From Microscilla marina ATCC 23134 (GTDB taxonomy: Bacteria; Bacteroidota; Bacteroidia; Cytophagales; Microscillaceae), in NCBI RefSeq assembly GCF_000169175.1, contig NZ_AAWS01000014.1:1-64000 (forward strand): a stretch of DNA of 64,000 nt. The letters are read 5' to 3'. Within the stretch, counting starts at the first letter, position 1. Every line of letters starts with the position of its first letter. Made by a program: the position numbers and the translations under genes. The notes below the pieces were generated by a model. The model made no database searches, was not told the DNA's origin, and saw only the letters and a list, made by a program, of their open reading frames with translations. This document shows positions 8,154-16,719 of this stretch, piece after piece.

Positions 8154-9026
8154 TTAAAAGGTGATGGGTAAGAATATTTTAGTGAGTAACTCTTCTTCGG
8201 GAGTATTGTCAGGAGTATTGAGGTATTGGTCAAAAATGGGTGCTTCACGCAATGAATAACTACTGTTAAATAACCACTGCTTAAGCACCAGGTTGTATAC
8301 TGTGTCTAACTGAGCGTAACTCCCCTGATAGGTAAACATGGCGTATTTTCCGGCAGGCAGTGTTTTTACTACAAATTCGCCTTCTGATGCCACAGGTTTT
8401 GCCAAGGTTACACAAGCCTCGTATTGGTACAATATATCACCAGCTATTTCGGGATGGTCGTGCGAGATACCAAACATCTCCATTGTAGGATAAAATAATT
8501 GTTGGGCAAATACATACGTCATCAGTTTTTGCCAGGCTTTTTGAATGACACTGGTTTCATATTTACCTAAAATTCGGGTGCTCAATAGCTGTTGGGCAGG
8601 TAAATCGATAATTTTGGGAGTAAGGACAAAACCCGGTAAAGTAGTATTGGTAGTTTGTGGTTGGTTTTTAATAAACTGTTGTTGCTGTTCTCTAAAGGCT
8701 TGGGGGCTTTTGCCAAAATATTTGCGAAAAGCATGGCTAAACGAAGAAGGCAGCTCGTAGCCCATCTGATAGCTCAGGTCGTGGATAGGGGTATGACTAT
8801 AAGTAAGCAACTGGGCGGCAGTTTCCATACGCACTCGCTTAATGTATGCCCCCAGTGGTTCGTTGAGGTAAGCTCTGATAATGCGGTGAAAGTGAAAAAC
8901 CGAGAAATTACCTATTTCGGCAAGTCGTGCCACATCTAAAGGTTCAGACAAATGCTGGCGAATGTATTCCAGGACTTTTTGAATGCGGGTTTGGTAGTCG
9001 TTATGAAGATCGTGTTGATTTGTCAT
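8154..9026 (-). CDS. AraC-family regulator with GyrI-like ligand domain
   Basis: A 290-residue regulator. Residues 13-112 form the two helix-turn-helix motifs of an AraC DNA-binding domain (LSEPLDVARLAEIGNFSVFH, then MGYELPSSFSHAFRKYFG and SPQAFR). Residues about 130-290 match the GyrI-like effector-binding domain, which binds small hydrophobic ligands. This N-terminal DNA-binding order is the Rob-like arrangement. It is the first gene of a four-gene minus-strand operon (regulator, DUF1801, BtrH-like, ATP-grasp), so it probably controls its own operon in response to a small molecule. A long gene-poor leader lies upstream. Confidence 0.9.
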   Translation of the reverse strand: MTNQHDLHNDYQTRIQKVLEYIRQHLSEPLDVARLAEIGNFSVFHFHRIIRAYLNEPLGAYIKRVRMETAAQLLTYSHTPIHDLSYQMGYELPSSFSHAFRKYFGKSPQAFREQQQQFIKNQPQTTNTTLPGFVLTPKIIDLPAQQLLSTRILGKYETSVIQKAWQKLMTYVFAQQLFYPTMEMFGISHDHPEIAGDILYQYEACVTLAKPVASEGEFVVKTLPAGKYAMFTYQGSYAQLDTVYNLVLKQWLFNSSYSLREAPIFDQYLNTPDNTPEEELLTKIFLPITF

Positions 9027-9227
9027 AATTGTGTTGGGAGTTCAATAACACAAATATGGGCAAATCAAATGACAGCCACTTGTTCATTTTTGCTTTCTTA
9101 AAAAAATACAAGAAGGGAAAGTTAGGAAGAGAAAAGGGGCAGCGATAAGAGGACTGACTATGACTCAGCCCTCGTTATCTTTCAAATCTAAGTACTAATT
9201 AATTATCTTAAAAGTTGTGTAGACAGT

Positions 9228-9536
9228 TTACACATAAGTAGCCCTGATTTTGTAAGAAACATCATTGCTGCTAGGTGTAAAGTCAAAAGCATACTTGTCA
9301 AAATCAGGGTAAGGAATTTCTTCGTAATGGAGCCATTCCTTGTCGCTTACCTGATAATAATAGTGCCCTTCAAGACCAACACAAGCTACTTGACGATCGT
9401 TGCTTGTAAAATAAATCACTTCAAGCTCCTGAGGATAACCGTGGCTATCGTTTAGCTTCACCTTATTGCCGTCAGGGCTTATAGAGCCAAGAGGGGCCTC
9501 CTCTTGCCATTTTACATATACATCGTTTAAAACCAT
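9228..9536 (-). CDS. Small hypothetical protein
   Basis: An unrecognised 102-residue protein, rich in Tyr, Asp and Trp and predicted mostly beta (LEVIYFTSNDRQVACVGLEG, HYYYQVSDKEWLHYEEIPYP). It has no signal peptide or membrane helix. The ATG at 9536 is the only plausible start. It stands alone, with 200 bases to the AraC regulator and more than 400 upstream. A hairpin at about 9562-9590 lies in its 5' leader. Composition and reading-frame integrity suggest a real gene; the function is unknown. Confidence 0.6.
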   Translation of the reverse strand: MVLNDVYVKWQEEAPLGSISPDGNKVKLNDSHGYPQELEVIYFTSNDRQVACVGLEGHYYYQVSDKEWLHYEEIPYPDFDKYAFDFTPSSNDVSYKIRATYV

Positions 9537-9955
9537 AGTATTATAGTAGTTATTGCTTGTGGGAGCAAAACATACACATTTTGCGCTCCCTGAAATAAGC
9601 GTATATTATAAAGGGAATTACCCCTTGAAATAGTTGCACTAACACACAACGAAGATAATAGGCTAATGTGTTATTTTCCAATAGGAATATGATTTTTGTT
9701 AAGCCCAAATTACCTTATTTTTAAGCAAATGTTACGTGCATTTTTGTTTTGCTTATTTGGTATATAATCGGTCAATACGCTCTTTGTGTAGACATTGTCC
9801 CAAACTACCAAATTTTTTTAGCGTAAATTGTGATTAAAACAGTTTTTGTGTAATACTAAGTTTGAACTTTATGAAGCGGTGTATTTTTTTTGTTTGAAAT
9901 CCTCTAGTAGACTTTAAGTATTGTTGGTGGGAAGTAAACAATAAAAGCTCAGTCA
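9537..9955. other. Intergenic region with a leader hairpin
   Basis: About 420 bases. A hairpin at about 9562-9590 (gggagcaaaa / ttttgcgctccc, 2-nt bulge) lies in the likely 5' leader of the 102-residue gene. It lacks a T tail on the minus strand, so it is not an ordinary terminator. Nothing else was recognised. Confidence 0.45.
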
Positions 9956-10924
9956 TTATTTTTTGCTCTCGTGTTGTTGCGGGAGCAGGGTATCACTTGA
10001 GAGCCAGATCAATACATTATTTGTTTGACTTTGAGTAAGTTCTTGTTCAAAGAAATTGACAATCTCTTGGCTGGTATATCGAAAACTAAAGTGGGTAAGC
10101 ACAAACTGACACTTTGGATGTTGATTGATGTGTGGCTTAAGGTGTTTCCAGTGTGTGTGGCAACGTTCGTTGGCGTAAGCCTCATTGACTGGTTTCAGAA
10201 AAGTACACTCTGTAATAATGGTAGGGTAGTCAAATAGCCACGCATTGTTATCAAAAACCGAGGCGTGGGTGTCGCCCATAAACACAAACAATGGTTGGTA
10301 ATAAGTTTCTTCCACTGTTTCGCCTTTTTGCTTGGCTTCTTGCTTTTTTTGCGCCATCAACTGTCCAAACTCTTGCATTTTGCCCTCCGCCATTTTTTGC
10401 TGTTTCAATGCCTCATATTCAGGCTTGAGCCTTTGTTTTTTCTCGGCAAAAGCATAGCCCACACATACAATACTATGTTCACAATTAACCACTTTTACCT
10501 GATACCGATCGTTTTTACCTATGTAAAATGTGTCTCCACCAGCAACTCCCGTAATACTGTAACTGCCACGTAAGCGAGGGTTGTAAGGTGCCGAGTGGTT
10601 AAGACAGCGTCGGGCAATGATGTATTCTTCTAAATAATTTTGAGAAGCTTTGGGTAAATAAATTTGTACCCCATTGCGACTCGCCAGATACTCTATATCC
10701 GCAATGTGGTCGTTGTGAGTGTGGGTTACCAACACATAGTCGCCCTGCCTGCCTTCGGCGAGTGCAGCATCGAGGCAAAGCTTGAGCTGTGGAATATAAA
10801 AAAAGGTTTTATCACCCGAGCGTGAATAGCCTTCTATAGTAAATGTGGTATTAGGGATAGTCCATTTTCGCCATTGCCGAAAAGGGTGCCCTTCGACCAT
10901 ATTGGGAGTACTAAATGTTGTCAT
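9956..10924 (-). CDS. RNase Z-like MBL-fold metallohydrolase
   Basis: A 322-residue metallo-beta-lactamase-fold hydrolase. The zinc motif THTHNDHIAD supplies H68, H70, D72 and H73; a second cluster is FMGDTHASVF, and LTHFSFRYTSQEI near the C-terminus is typical of the tRNase Z group (AHFS-RY-EI). Members cleave the 3' trailer of tRNA precursors or related phosphodiesters. A Lys/Gln-rich helical insertion (about 165-205, KQQKMAEGKMQEFGQL) is unlike canonical RNase Z. The protein lacks a signal peptide and is cytoplasmic. It follows the BtuF-like gene by 15 bases and is probably co-transcribed with it. A different phosphodiesterase role is possible. Confidence 0.8.
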   Translation of the reverse strand: MTTFSTPNMVEGHPFRQWRKWTIPNTTFTIEGYSRSGDKTFFYIPQLKLCLDAALAEGRQGDYVLVTHTHNDHIADIEYLASRNGVQIYLPKASQNYLEEYIIARRCLNHSAPYNPRLRGSYSITGVAGGDTFYIGKNDRYQVKVVNCEHSIVCVGYAFAEKKQRLKPEYEALKQQKMAEGKMQEFGQLMAQKKQEAKQKGETVEETYYQPLFVFMGDTHASVFDNNAWLFDYPTIITECTFLKPVNEAYANERCHTHWKHLKPHINQHPKCQFVLTHFSFRYTSQEIVNFFEQELTQSQTNNVLIWLSSDTLLPQQHESKK

Positions 10925-10939
10925 CTGAGGGTATCAAGT

Positions 10940-11872
10940 TTAAGTTGTAATCAATGCTTCATCTAAACTTATCCAGTCTTTTTTGGGGTGCTTTCGCCCA
11001 AATGTTTCAGGGTATAAAATTTCGCTGATAATTTCTACCGAATCAGCCAAGCGAGGACCAGGGCGGTTAAAATACTGATTGCCATCGGTCAGGTATACTT
11101 GCCCGTTTTGTACAGCAGGCAGTTCTTTCCAACCAGGCAAATCTGTTAATAGGTTAATCTCTTGCAGGGTACGCTCAATACCAAACCCACAAGGCATAAT
11201 TAAGATCACGTCAGGGTTTTGTTGCTCAATGTCAGCCCATTGGATATAGTGCGAGTGCTGGGCTTCTTTGCCAAATAAATTGACTCCCCCCGCTTTTTCT
11301 ACCAAAGTGGGCACCCAGTTGGCGGCATTCATCAAAGGAGAAAGCCATTCTATACAAGCCACTCTTTTTTTACGGGCAATAGGTTGGGTGGTTTGCTCTA
11401 CTGAATCAATTCTTGCCAATAAGCTAGTGACCAATTGCTGGGCTTTTTGGGGTACTCCCAAAGCTTTACCTACCGCCAATATATCGTTGAATACGTCCTG
11501 AAAACCTACTGGTTCGAGGTTGATAATCTGTGGGTTAGAGCTGATTAACTGGCATACGGCGGCTTCTACATCTTTCATACTTACTGCGCATACCTCACAT
11601 TGCGACTGAGTAACTACGAAATCGGGTGCGAGCTTTTCCAGTACCTCATTGTATACTTCATATACCGACAAGCCTTTTTGTACCAAAGCACCTACACTTT
11701 GGTCTATTTCGGCACTACTGCCTTGCGGAAACTTGGCTTCGGTGCATACGGGCAAATTGGTGATACCTACCGGGTAATCACATTCGTGTGACCTACCAAC
11801 CAATTGATCTTGAAAGCCCAAAGCACATACTATCTCGGTGGCGCTGGGCAAAAGCGATATAATCTTGTTCAT
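10940..11872 (-). CDS. BtuF-like (cobalamin-type) periplasmic-binding-fold protein
   Basis: A 310-residue protein of the BtuF/FecB-type helical-backbone binding-protein family. It opens with IISLLPSATEIVCALG and has HECDYP and QCEVCAVS segments, both common in proteins annotated as cobalamin-binding. There is no signal peptide or lipobox, so it may be cytoplasmic, as in many Bacteroidota relatives where the function is not settled. The ATG at 11872 is preferred to one nine codons upstream because the family begins at this point. It lies upstream of the RNase Z-like gene in the same direction. No ABC permease, ATPase or TonB-dependent receptor is nearby, which leaves cobalamin uptake unproven. 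Confidence 0.78.
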   Translation of the reverse strand: MNKIISLLPSATEIVCALGFQDQLVGRSHECDYPVGITNLPVCTEAKFPQGSSAEIDQSVGALVQKGLSVYEVYNEVLEKLAPDFVVTQSQCEVCAVSMKDVEAAVCQLISSNPQIINLEPVGFQDVFNDILAVGKALGVPQKAQQLVTSLLARIDSVEQTTQPIARKKRVACIEWLSPLMNAANWVPTLVEKAGGVNLFGKEAQHSHYIQWADIEQQNPDVILIMPCGFGIERTLQEINLLTDLPGWKELPAVQNGQVYLTDGNQYFNRPGPRLADSVEIISEILYPETFGRKHPKKDWISLDEALITT

Positions 11873-12073
11873 GGAATGGGTGTTTTTCTGAGAAAACAAA
11901 AATACAAGAGATTATACACAATGTTTACATTATGTGTTTAAACCTTGATAATATAGGGCGTTTGAAGAGTGAATAATGCTGAAAACTTACAAAATATTAC
12001 ATTGGAATCTTTTTTTTTCAAAGAAAACAGACCTTTGTTGCAATTACTTTTTTGGTAAAAAACGCATAAAAGA

Positions 12074-12907
12074 ATGTATACACCAACAAAAATGTCACGC
12101 ATGGATACCTCCAATGCTATTGGCATATTTGACAGCGGAATAGGAGGGTTGACTGTAGCACGTGCTGTGCGCCAGTTGTTGCCACAAGAAAGCATCATAT
12201 ACTTTGGCGATACGGCTCATTTGCCTTATGGCGATAAGTCTACAGCTGCACTTCAGGCGTATGCCATCAAAATATGCAACGTATTGCTTCAGCAAAACTG
12301 TAAAGTAATATTGATGGCTTGTAACTCTGCATCGGTAGCCGCTTATGACTTGGTAAAAGAGTATGTAGGTAGCCGGGCTAAGGTAATGAATGTGATAGAG
12401 CCCATGATCAATTACATAAACGATGTATATGCAGGCAAGAATGTAGGGTTGATAGGTACCAAGCAAACTATTTTGTCGAATGTATACAAAAAAAAGGTAG
12501 ACCAACTAGGGGCAGGTATAGACCTTAGGTCGTTGGCAACCCCATTGTTGGTGCCTATGATCGAGGAGAATTTTTTCAAGAACAGTATTCGGGCAGAAAT
12601 CATTGAGACCTATTTGTCACGAGAAGAATTACAGGACATTGACGCCTTGATTTTGGGTTGTACACATTATCCTTTGATCAAAGCGTCTATCCAAAAATTT
12701 TATAACACCAAGGTAGAAGTGCTCGACTCGTCAGAGATCGTAGCAAGTTCGCTTAAGGGAATGTTGGAAATGCATAACCTGACCAACAAGACTGGCAAAG
12801 TGTTGCAAAAGTTTTATGTTTCAGACTTTACTCAATCTTTTGAAACTTCTACCCAGTTGTTTTTTGGCAAGCATGTACAATTGACGCACTATCCTTTATG
12901 GGAGTAA
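12074..12907 (+). CDS. murI: Glutamate racemase
   Basis: Converts L-glutamate to D-glutamate for peptidoglycan. It is a 277-residue protein of ordinary family length. The two catalytic cysteines are visible: C83 in MACNSAS and C196 in LGCTHYPL. GIFDSGIGGLTVAR and YFGDTAHLPYG are conserved substrate-binding segments. The start could be any of the three methionines in the first ten residues; the first is used. It is a single gene divergent from the BtuF-like gene, with no ribosome-binding site. All features needed for activity are intact. Confidence 0.95.
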   Translation: MYTPTKMSRMDTSNAIGIFDSGIGGLTVARAVRQLLPQESIIYFGDTAHLPYGDKSTAALQAYAIKICNVLLQQNCKVILMACNSASVAAYDLVKEYVGSRAKVMNVIEPMINYINDVYAGKNVGLIGTKQTILSNVYKKKVDQLGAGIDLRSLATPLLVPMIEENFFKNSIRAEIIETYLSREELQDIDALILGCTHYPLIKASIQKFYNTKVEVLDSSEIVASSLKGMLEMHNLTNKTGKVLQKFYVSDFTQSFETSTQLFFGKHVQLTHYPLWE

Positions 12908-13273
12908 AAAGGCTTACTTTGGTACATGAGACTGCCGTAATCTTGTAAAAAACGTATATTAACTTGACACCTTTATATATGTAATGCCCTAAACTGTATA
13001 AATTATTTGATTTTGACAGGTTGCTTTGTGCAACTGTTGTAGGTAAACTACTTTCTATTAATTGTCCTGTTTAGTGTATAAAACGAACTATAGATAACAA
13101 ATAACCAAACGCCAACGGCTATACTATTACAAAGATGACCTCAGAGCTTGTTTAAACTTCACCTAATAGATGTTTTACGCGATTTTTGCACTCATATGAG
13201 CACAAAACTCATCGAAAATCACGCTAAATACGAATGTTTTAAACAAGCTCTCAAACACAAATTTACGGTAGTT
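12908..13273. other. Intergenic region with an inverted-repeat element
   Basis: About 365 bases between murI and the LRR gene. The right half is a 109-bp element with 14-bp perfect inverted ends (13143-13251). An in-frame ATG at 13148 would extend the LRR gene into this element, but the signal peptide starts at 13274. Confidence 0.6.
13143..13251. repeat. 109-bp inverted-repeat (MITE-like) element
   Basis: Ends agagcttgtttaaa and tttaaacaagctct are perfect inverted repeats of 14 bp. The interior is a rough palindrome centred on ctcatatgag with gcgattttt / aaaatcacgc arms. The end sequence agagcttgtttaaac recurs at 49789-49803. It contains no gene. Confidence 0.6.
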
Positions 13274-14665
13274 ATGAGAAAACGAATATTCAACTTAAGT
13301 TATAAAACCCTTTTTGTCGTACTGCTATCAGCTTTTTTTGCGCATTCAACCAAGGCCCAAAAAATTTATAAAATGGCTGAGCCCGACGCCTACAAAATAT
13401 ATAGGTCGCTGGAACAAGCCCTGCAGGAACCTAATAAAGTAAAACATCTTGACTTGAGCGAGCAAAAGCTCTTGGCAGTGCCCAGTGACATCCAAAAGTT
13501 TAAAAACCTGGTAATACTGGACTTGTTCAATACCAAAATTACCCGTTTGCCTCAGACCATCACTGCTTTGACCAACCTGGAAGAGCTGAACCTGAGCCAA
13601 AACCCTGACTTGAACTTAGCTGAAGTTTTTAGACAATTGACCAAGTTACCTTATTTGCGTAAGCTACACCTGGCCTATAGCAAACTCTCCATGCTGCCAC
13701 CCGAAATAGGGCTTTTGTCGCAGCTTGAGGTACTTAATTTATACAAAAACAAGTTGCGTACGTTGCCTGCCACGGTGAGTAAACTTACCAAGCTCAAAGA
13801 GGTATACTTACAGTCTAACCAATTGAGCCAAATCCCGGCTTGTATTACTACACTTGCCAACTTACAAGTACTAGACTTATACCACAACCAGGTGCAGTTT
13901 GTACCAGCCAACATTGGCAAGTTAGGGCATTTGCGCATATTGAATTTGCACCAAAATGCTTTGCATAAGTTTGATAAAAACGCATGGCAGCTACAAAATC
14001 TCGAAGAACTTTACTTGGGTTCTAACCCCCACCTCAACTATGAAGAAGTGTTGGCAGTACTGGCAAAACTACCCCATCTGCGTGTACTTAACCTTACTAA
14101 CAATAATATAAAGGAGCTACCAATGGAGGTAGGAATGATGCTTAACTTACAGGAACTTTACCTGCAAAATAATTACTTGAGCAAATTGCCCGAAGAGTTA
14201 AGTTTGTTAAAAAACTTACATGTACTCTCGCTGGCTAAAAACCGTTTTACTCAGCTACCCAAACGGTTTGTCAAACTTACCAACTTGAAAGTATTAAGCC
14301 TAAGCCAAAACCCGCAGCTTGATTATGCACAAGTGTTTGACGTATTGGGTAACCTGGAGGGTTTGCAGAAGCTTGACCTATCGGGCAATAACTTACAAAA
14401 ACTTTCGGGGCAGATTGTGTTTTTACAAGGGTTAAGAGATTTAGACTTGCGCAACAATCATTTGAAATCGCTTAGCCCCAAGGTAGCCTTGCTCACCAAC
14501 TTGCGTAAACTGGATTTATACCAAAATCAGCTATCAAGTTTGCCCAAGCGTATTCATTCGTTGAATAACCTGATAGAGCTATACCTGGGCAAAAACAGGT
14601 TGCCCAAAACTGAGCAACTCAAAATTAAGGCTTGGTTTCCGAATGCCTTGGTAAGCTTTCATTAA
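13274..14665 (+). CDS. Secreted leucine-rich-repeat protein
   Basis: A 463-residue exported protein. It has a signal peptide (MRKRIFNLSYKTLFVVLLSA, cleavage after about 28) and 17 leucine-rich repeats of the pattern L-x-x-L-x-L-x-x-N-x-L-x-x-LP. Most repeats have 23 residues, but three (repeats 3, 9 and 13, with NP-x-L-x-x-x-EV-x-x-x-L) have 26. A capping segment near the end (TEQLKIKAWFPNALVSF) closes the solenoid. The start at 13274 is chosen because the signal peptide begins there and the 42 codons upstream lie in a repeat element. The likely role is protein binding in the periplasm or at the surface. It is followed by a terminator. Confidence 0.9.
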   Translation: MRKRIFNLSYKTLFVVLLSAFFAHSTKAQKIYKMAEPDAYKIYRSLEQALQEPNKVKHLDLSEQKLLAVPSDIQKFKNLVILDLFNTKITRLPQTITALTNLEELNLSQNPDLNLAEVFRQLTKLPYLRKLHLAYSKLSMLPPEIGLLSQLEVLNLYKNKLRTLPATVSKLTKLKEVYLQSNQLSQIPACITTLANLQVLDLYHNQVQFVPANIGKLGHLRILNLHQNALHKFDKNAWQLQNLEELYLGSNPHLNYEEVLAVLAKLPHLRVLNLTNNNIKELPMEVGMMLNLQELYLQNNYLSKLPEELSLLKNLHVLSLAKNRFTQLPKRFVKLTNLKVLSLSQNPQLDYAQVFDVLGNLEGLQKLDLSGNNLQKLSGQIVFLQGLRDLDLRNNHLKSLSPKVALLTNLRKLDLYQNQLSSLPKRIHSLNNLIELYLGKNRLPKTEQLKIKAWFPNALVSFH

Positions 14666-14687
14666 ACCTCATTTCCGCTCTTTTGAC

Positions 14688-14736
14688 AAAGGCTTTGTTC
14701 TATCTGTTGGATAGGGCAAAGCCTTTGGTGTTTTTA
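14688..14736 (+). terminator. Terminator of the LRR gene
   Basis: aaaggctttg / caaagccttt stem with a 19-nt loop that itself can pair (ctatc / gatag), followed by ggtgttttta. It lies 23 bases past the LRR stop codon. Confidence 0.7.
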
Positions 14737-14775
14737 TACCTGCCTACATCAATTTTATTTTGGTGTACTCCCCCC

Positions 14776-14979
14776 AATAGTATTTAGTCGATAGCTGATT
14801 CGAGTAAATGTTTACCTTGTTAAATACTGTAAACCAGTATTTTATATTAAGATTGCTTACTCAGTTTATTTTTAAAAGTGTGTCGGTTTTACGCCCAAAC
14901 ACCCAATTAAATAGTTTTTAAATTCGTAAATAACTGAGAACCAGCAAACAACTTTGACTAAAATCACTGCGGAGTATTG
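14776..14979 (+). repeat. Approx. 200-bp dispersed repeat, copy 1
   Basis: Matches the reverse complement of 60816-61063 along its whole length with roughly nine in ten bases identical by eye. Shared segments include tatttagtcgatag, ctgattcgagtaaatgtt, aaaccagtattttatattaa and cactgcggagtattg. Copy 2 carries one extra stretch of about 30 bases. No coding potential is seen. Confidence 0.8.
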
Positions 14980-15036
14980 CCCCAAAAAAGCTATCTTGTA
15001 ATGATAGTAATTCTCCTTACCTAAAATTATAATCTT

Positions 15037-16566
15037 ATGAAAAGAGTATTTGCCTGGTTGGTATTCGTTTTTGTGAGTCACTATACCTTGGCTCAAGGCG
15101 TAGATAATAATGAACTTTTGCAGCGTATTGACAAAAACATTCAGGAAAACATGCAAAGATGGCAAATTCCTGGGCTTGCTATAGCCATTGTCAAAGACGG
15201 AAAAACAGTTTTTATGAAAGGTTATGGGGTAACCAAAGTGGGAGGCAAGCAAAAAGTAGATAAGCATACCTTGTTTATGATCGGGTCTAACACTAAAGCT
15301 TTTACTGGTACGGCTATAGCCTTGTTGCACGCCCGCCGTAAGCTCAACCTAAACGATCGGGTACAAAAGTGGTTGCCATCTTTTAGGCTCAAAGACCCAC
15401 TGGCTGCCAAAGAAGCCAGTATTGCCGACTTGTTGTCGCACAGATTGGGATTCAAAACATTTCAAGGAGATTTTGTCTATTGGGGTTCTAAGCTTTCGCG
15501 GACAGAAGTAGTGCAAAAAATGGGATTGATTGACGCACCCTATAGTTTACGTACCCGCTGGGGGTATTGTAATGCAGCTTTTGTGGCAGCCGGAGAGCTT
15601 ACCGCCAAGGTAGCTGGGCAAAGCTGGGAAACCTACATACGGTCACAGATACTGAAGCCGTTGGGGATGAATGAAACTTTGATGTTGTCAGAAGAGTTTG
15701 CCAAAGCCTCTAACATTGCTCAGCCTCATTCGTTGGTAGCAGGCAAACTGGCCAGTGTACCCATCATCAACATTGATAACCTTGCGCCCGCAGGTAGTAT
15801 GGCATCCAATGTCCAAGACATGGCCACTTGGCTAAATGCCCAGGTATATGATGGCAAGCCCAACGGTAAACAGCTTATTCCGGGACGGGTATTTCGTATT
15901 ACACGTATTCCCCAATCTATTTTGGGCACCAACCAACGGCACCAAAAAGCAACTCATTTTTACTTGTATGGTTTGGGGTTGAGCATCAACGACCGCAAGG
16001 GTAAACTGGTTTATTCACACACAGGAGGCGTTAACGGCTTTTTATCGTCAGTGGTGTTTGTGCCAGAAGATAAACTAGGCATAGTAGTGTTGACAAACAG
16101 TGACCAAAACAACTTTTTTGAACATTTGACCGATAAGTTAAGAGATTTGTTTTTGAAAGTGCCTGTAAAAAACAATGACGCTCAATTATACCAAAAATTT
16201 GTAGCAAAAAAACAGACAGAACAAGAGTTAATTGATTCTTTAAAAAAGGTAGTGGCTCAAAAGAACTCGCCTAACATTGCATTGAAAAAGTTTGCAGGAA
16301 AATACCATAACAAAGTGTACGGAGAGGTTGAGATAAAGAAGCGTAAGGGAAAACTGATCTTGCATTTTGCTAACCACCCCCAGCTGAAAGGTCAACTTGA
16401 GTACCTGAAAGATAACCATTTTTTGTGTACTTATTCTGACTACCTGCTAGGGGTGAAGGCGTTCCCTTTTGAGGTAAGCAATGGCAAAGTAAAAAGCTTT
16501 GTATTGAGTGTAAACGGTTTTGTGGAGTATACCACCTATAAATTTTTGAAAAAATCACCTCGATAA
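15037..16566 (+). CDS. Secreted serine hydrolase, class C beta-lactamase fold
   Basis: A 509-residue exported hydrolase of the beta-lactamase / penicillin-binding-protein-like (S12) family. A signal peptide ends at about TLAQ20. Catalytic motifs are S84-N-T-K87, Y177-C-N179 and an HTGG loop near residue 328. A small beta-rich domain of the DUF3471 type fills the last 100 residues or so. Such proteins are esterases, peptidases or D-amino-acid-specific hydrolases more often than antibiotic-resistance enzymes, and the substrate cannot be read here. It lies 57 bases after the dispersed repeat. The downstream SDR and VOC genes run in the same direction, but the 150-base gap argues against a tight operon. 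Confidence 0.9.
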   Translation: MKRVFAWLVFVFVSHYTLAQGVDNNELLQRIDKNIQENMQRWQIPGLAIAIVKDGKTVFMKGYGVTKVGGKQKVDKHTLFMIGSNTKAFTGTAIALLHARRKLNLNDRVQKWLPSFRLKDPLAAKEASIADLLSHRLGFKTFQGDFVYWGSKLSRTEVVQKMGLIDAPYSLRTRWGYCNAAFVAAGELTAKVAGQSWETYIRSQILKPLGMNETLMLSEEFAKASNIAQPHSLVAGKLASVPIINIDNLAPAGSMASNVQDMATWLNAQVYDGKPNGKQLIPGRVFRITRIPQSILGTNQRHQKATHFYLYGLGLSINDRKGKLVYSHTGGVNGFLSSVVFVPEDKLGIVVLTNSDQNNFFEHLTDKLRDLFLKVPVKNNDAQLYQKFVAKKQTEQELIDSLKKVVAQKNSPNIALKKFAGKYHNKVYGEVEIKKRKGKLILHFANHPQLKGQLEYLKDNHFLCTYSDYLLGVKAFPFEVSNGKVKSFVLSVNGFVEYTTYKFLKKSPR

Positions 16567-16719
16567 ACTTGACTTTACTTTGGATAAATACTGAAAAAAT
16601 CCGCAAAAATGAGTATATTAAAATAACCTGTAAACCTGCGCTGCAATTCACAAACAAAATCAATCAAAAATTTGTTGGTGTTCATACACCAAGCCAAACC
16701 ACCATAAGTCTGTAAAACT

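Larger units (their letters stand above)
14666..15036. other. Intergenic region, mostly a dispersed repeat
   Basis: About 370 bases holding the LRR terminator and one copy of the 200-bp repeat (14776-14979), which ends 57 bases before the hydrolase gene and may carry its promoter. Confidence 0.6.

Noticed and set aside
10940-11872. Vitamin B12 uptake locus
   Set aside because: No signal peptide and no BtuB, BtuC or BtuD gene nearby, and no cobalamin riboswitch was recognised upstream.
13148-13273. N-terminal 42-residue extension of the LRR protein
   Set aside because: The extension is translated from the inverted-repeat element, and a clear signal peptide begins at 13274.
15037-16566. Antibiotic-resistance beta-lactamase
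   Set aside because: The motifs fit the broad S12 hydrolase family with a DUF3471-like tail, not a true class C AmpC enzyme.
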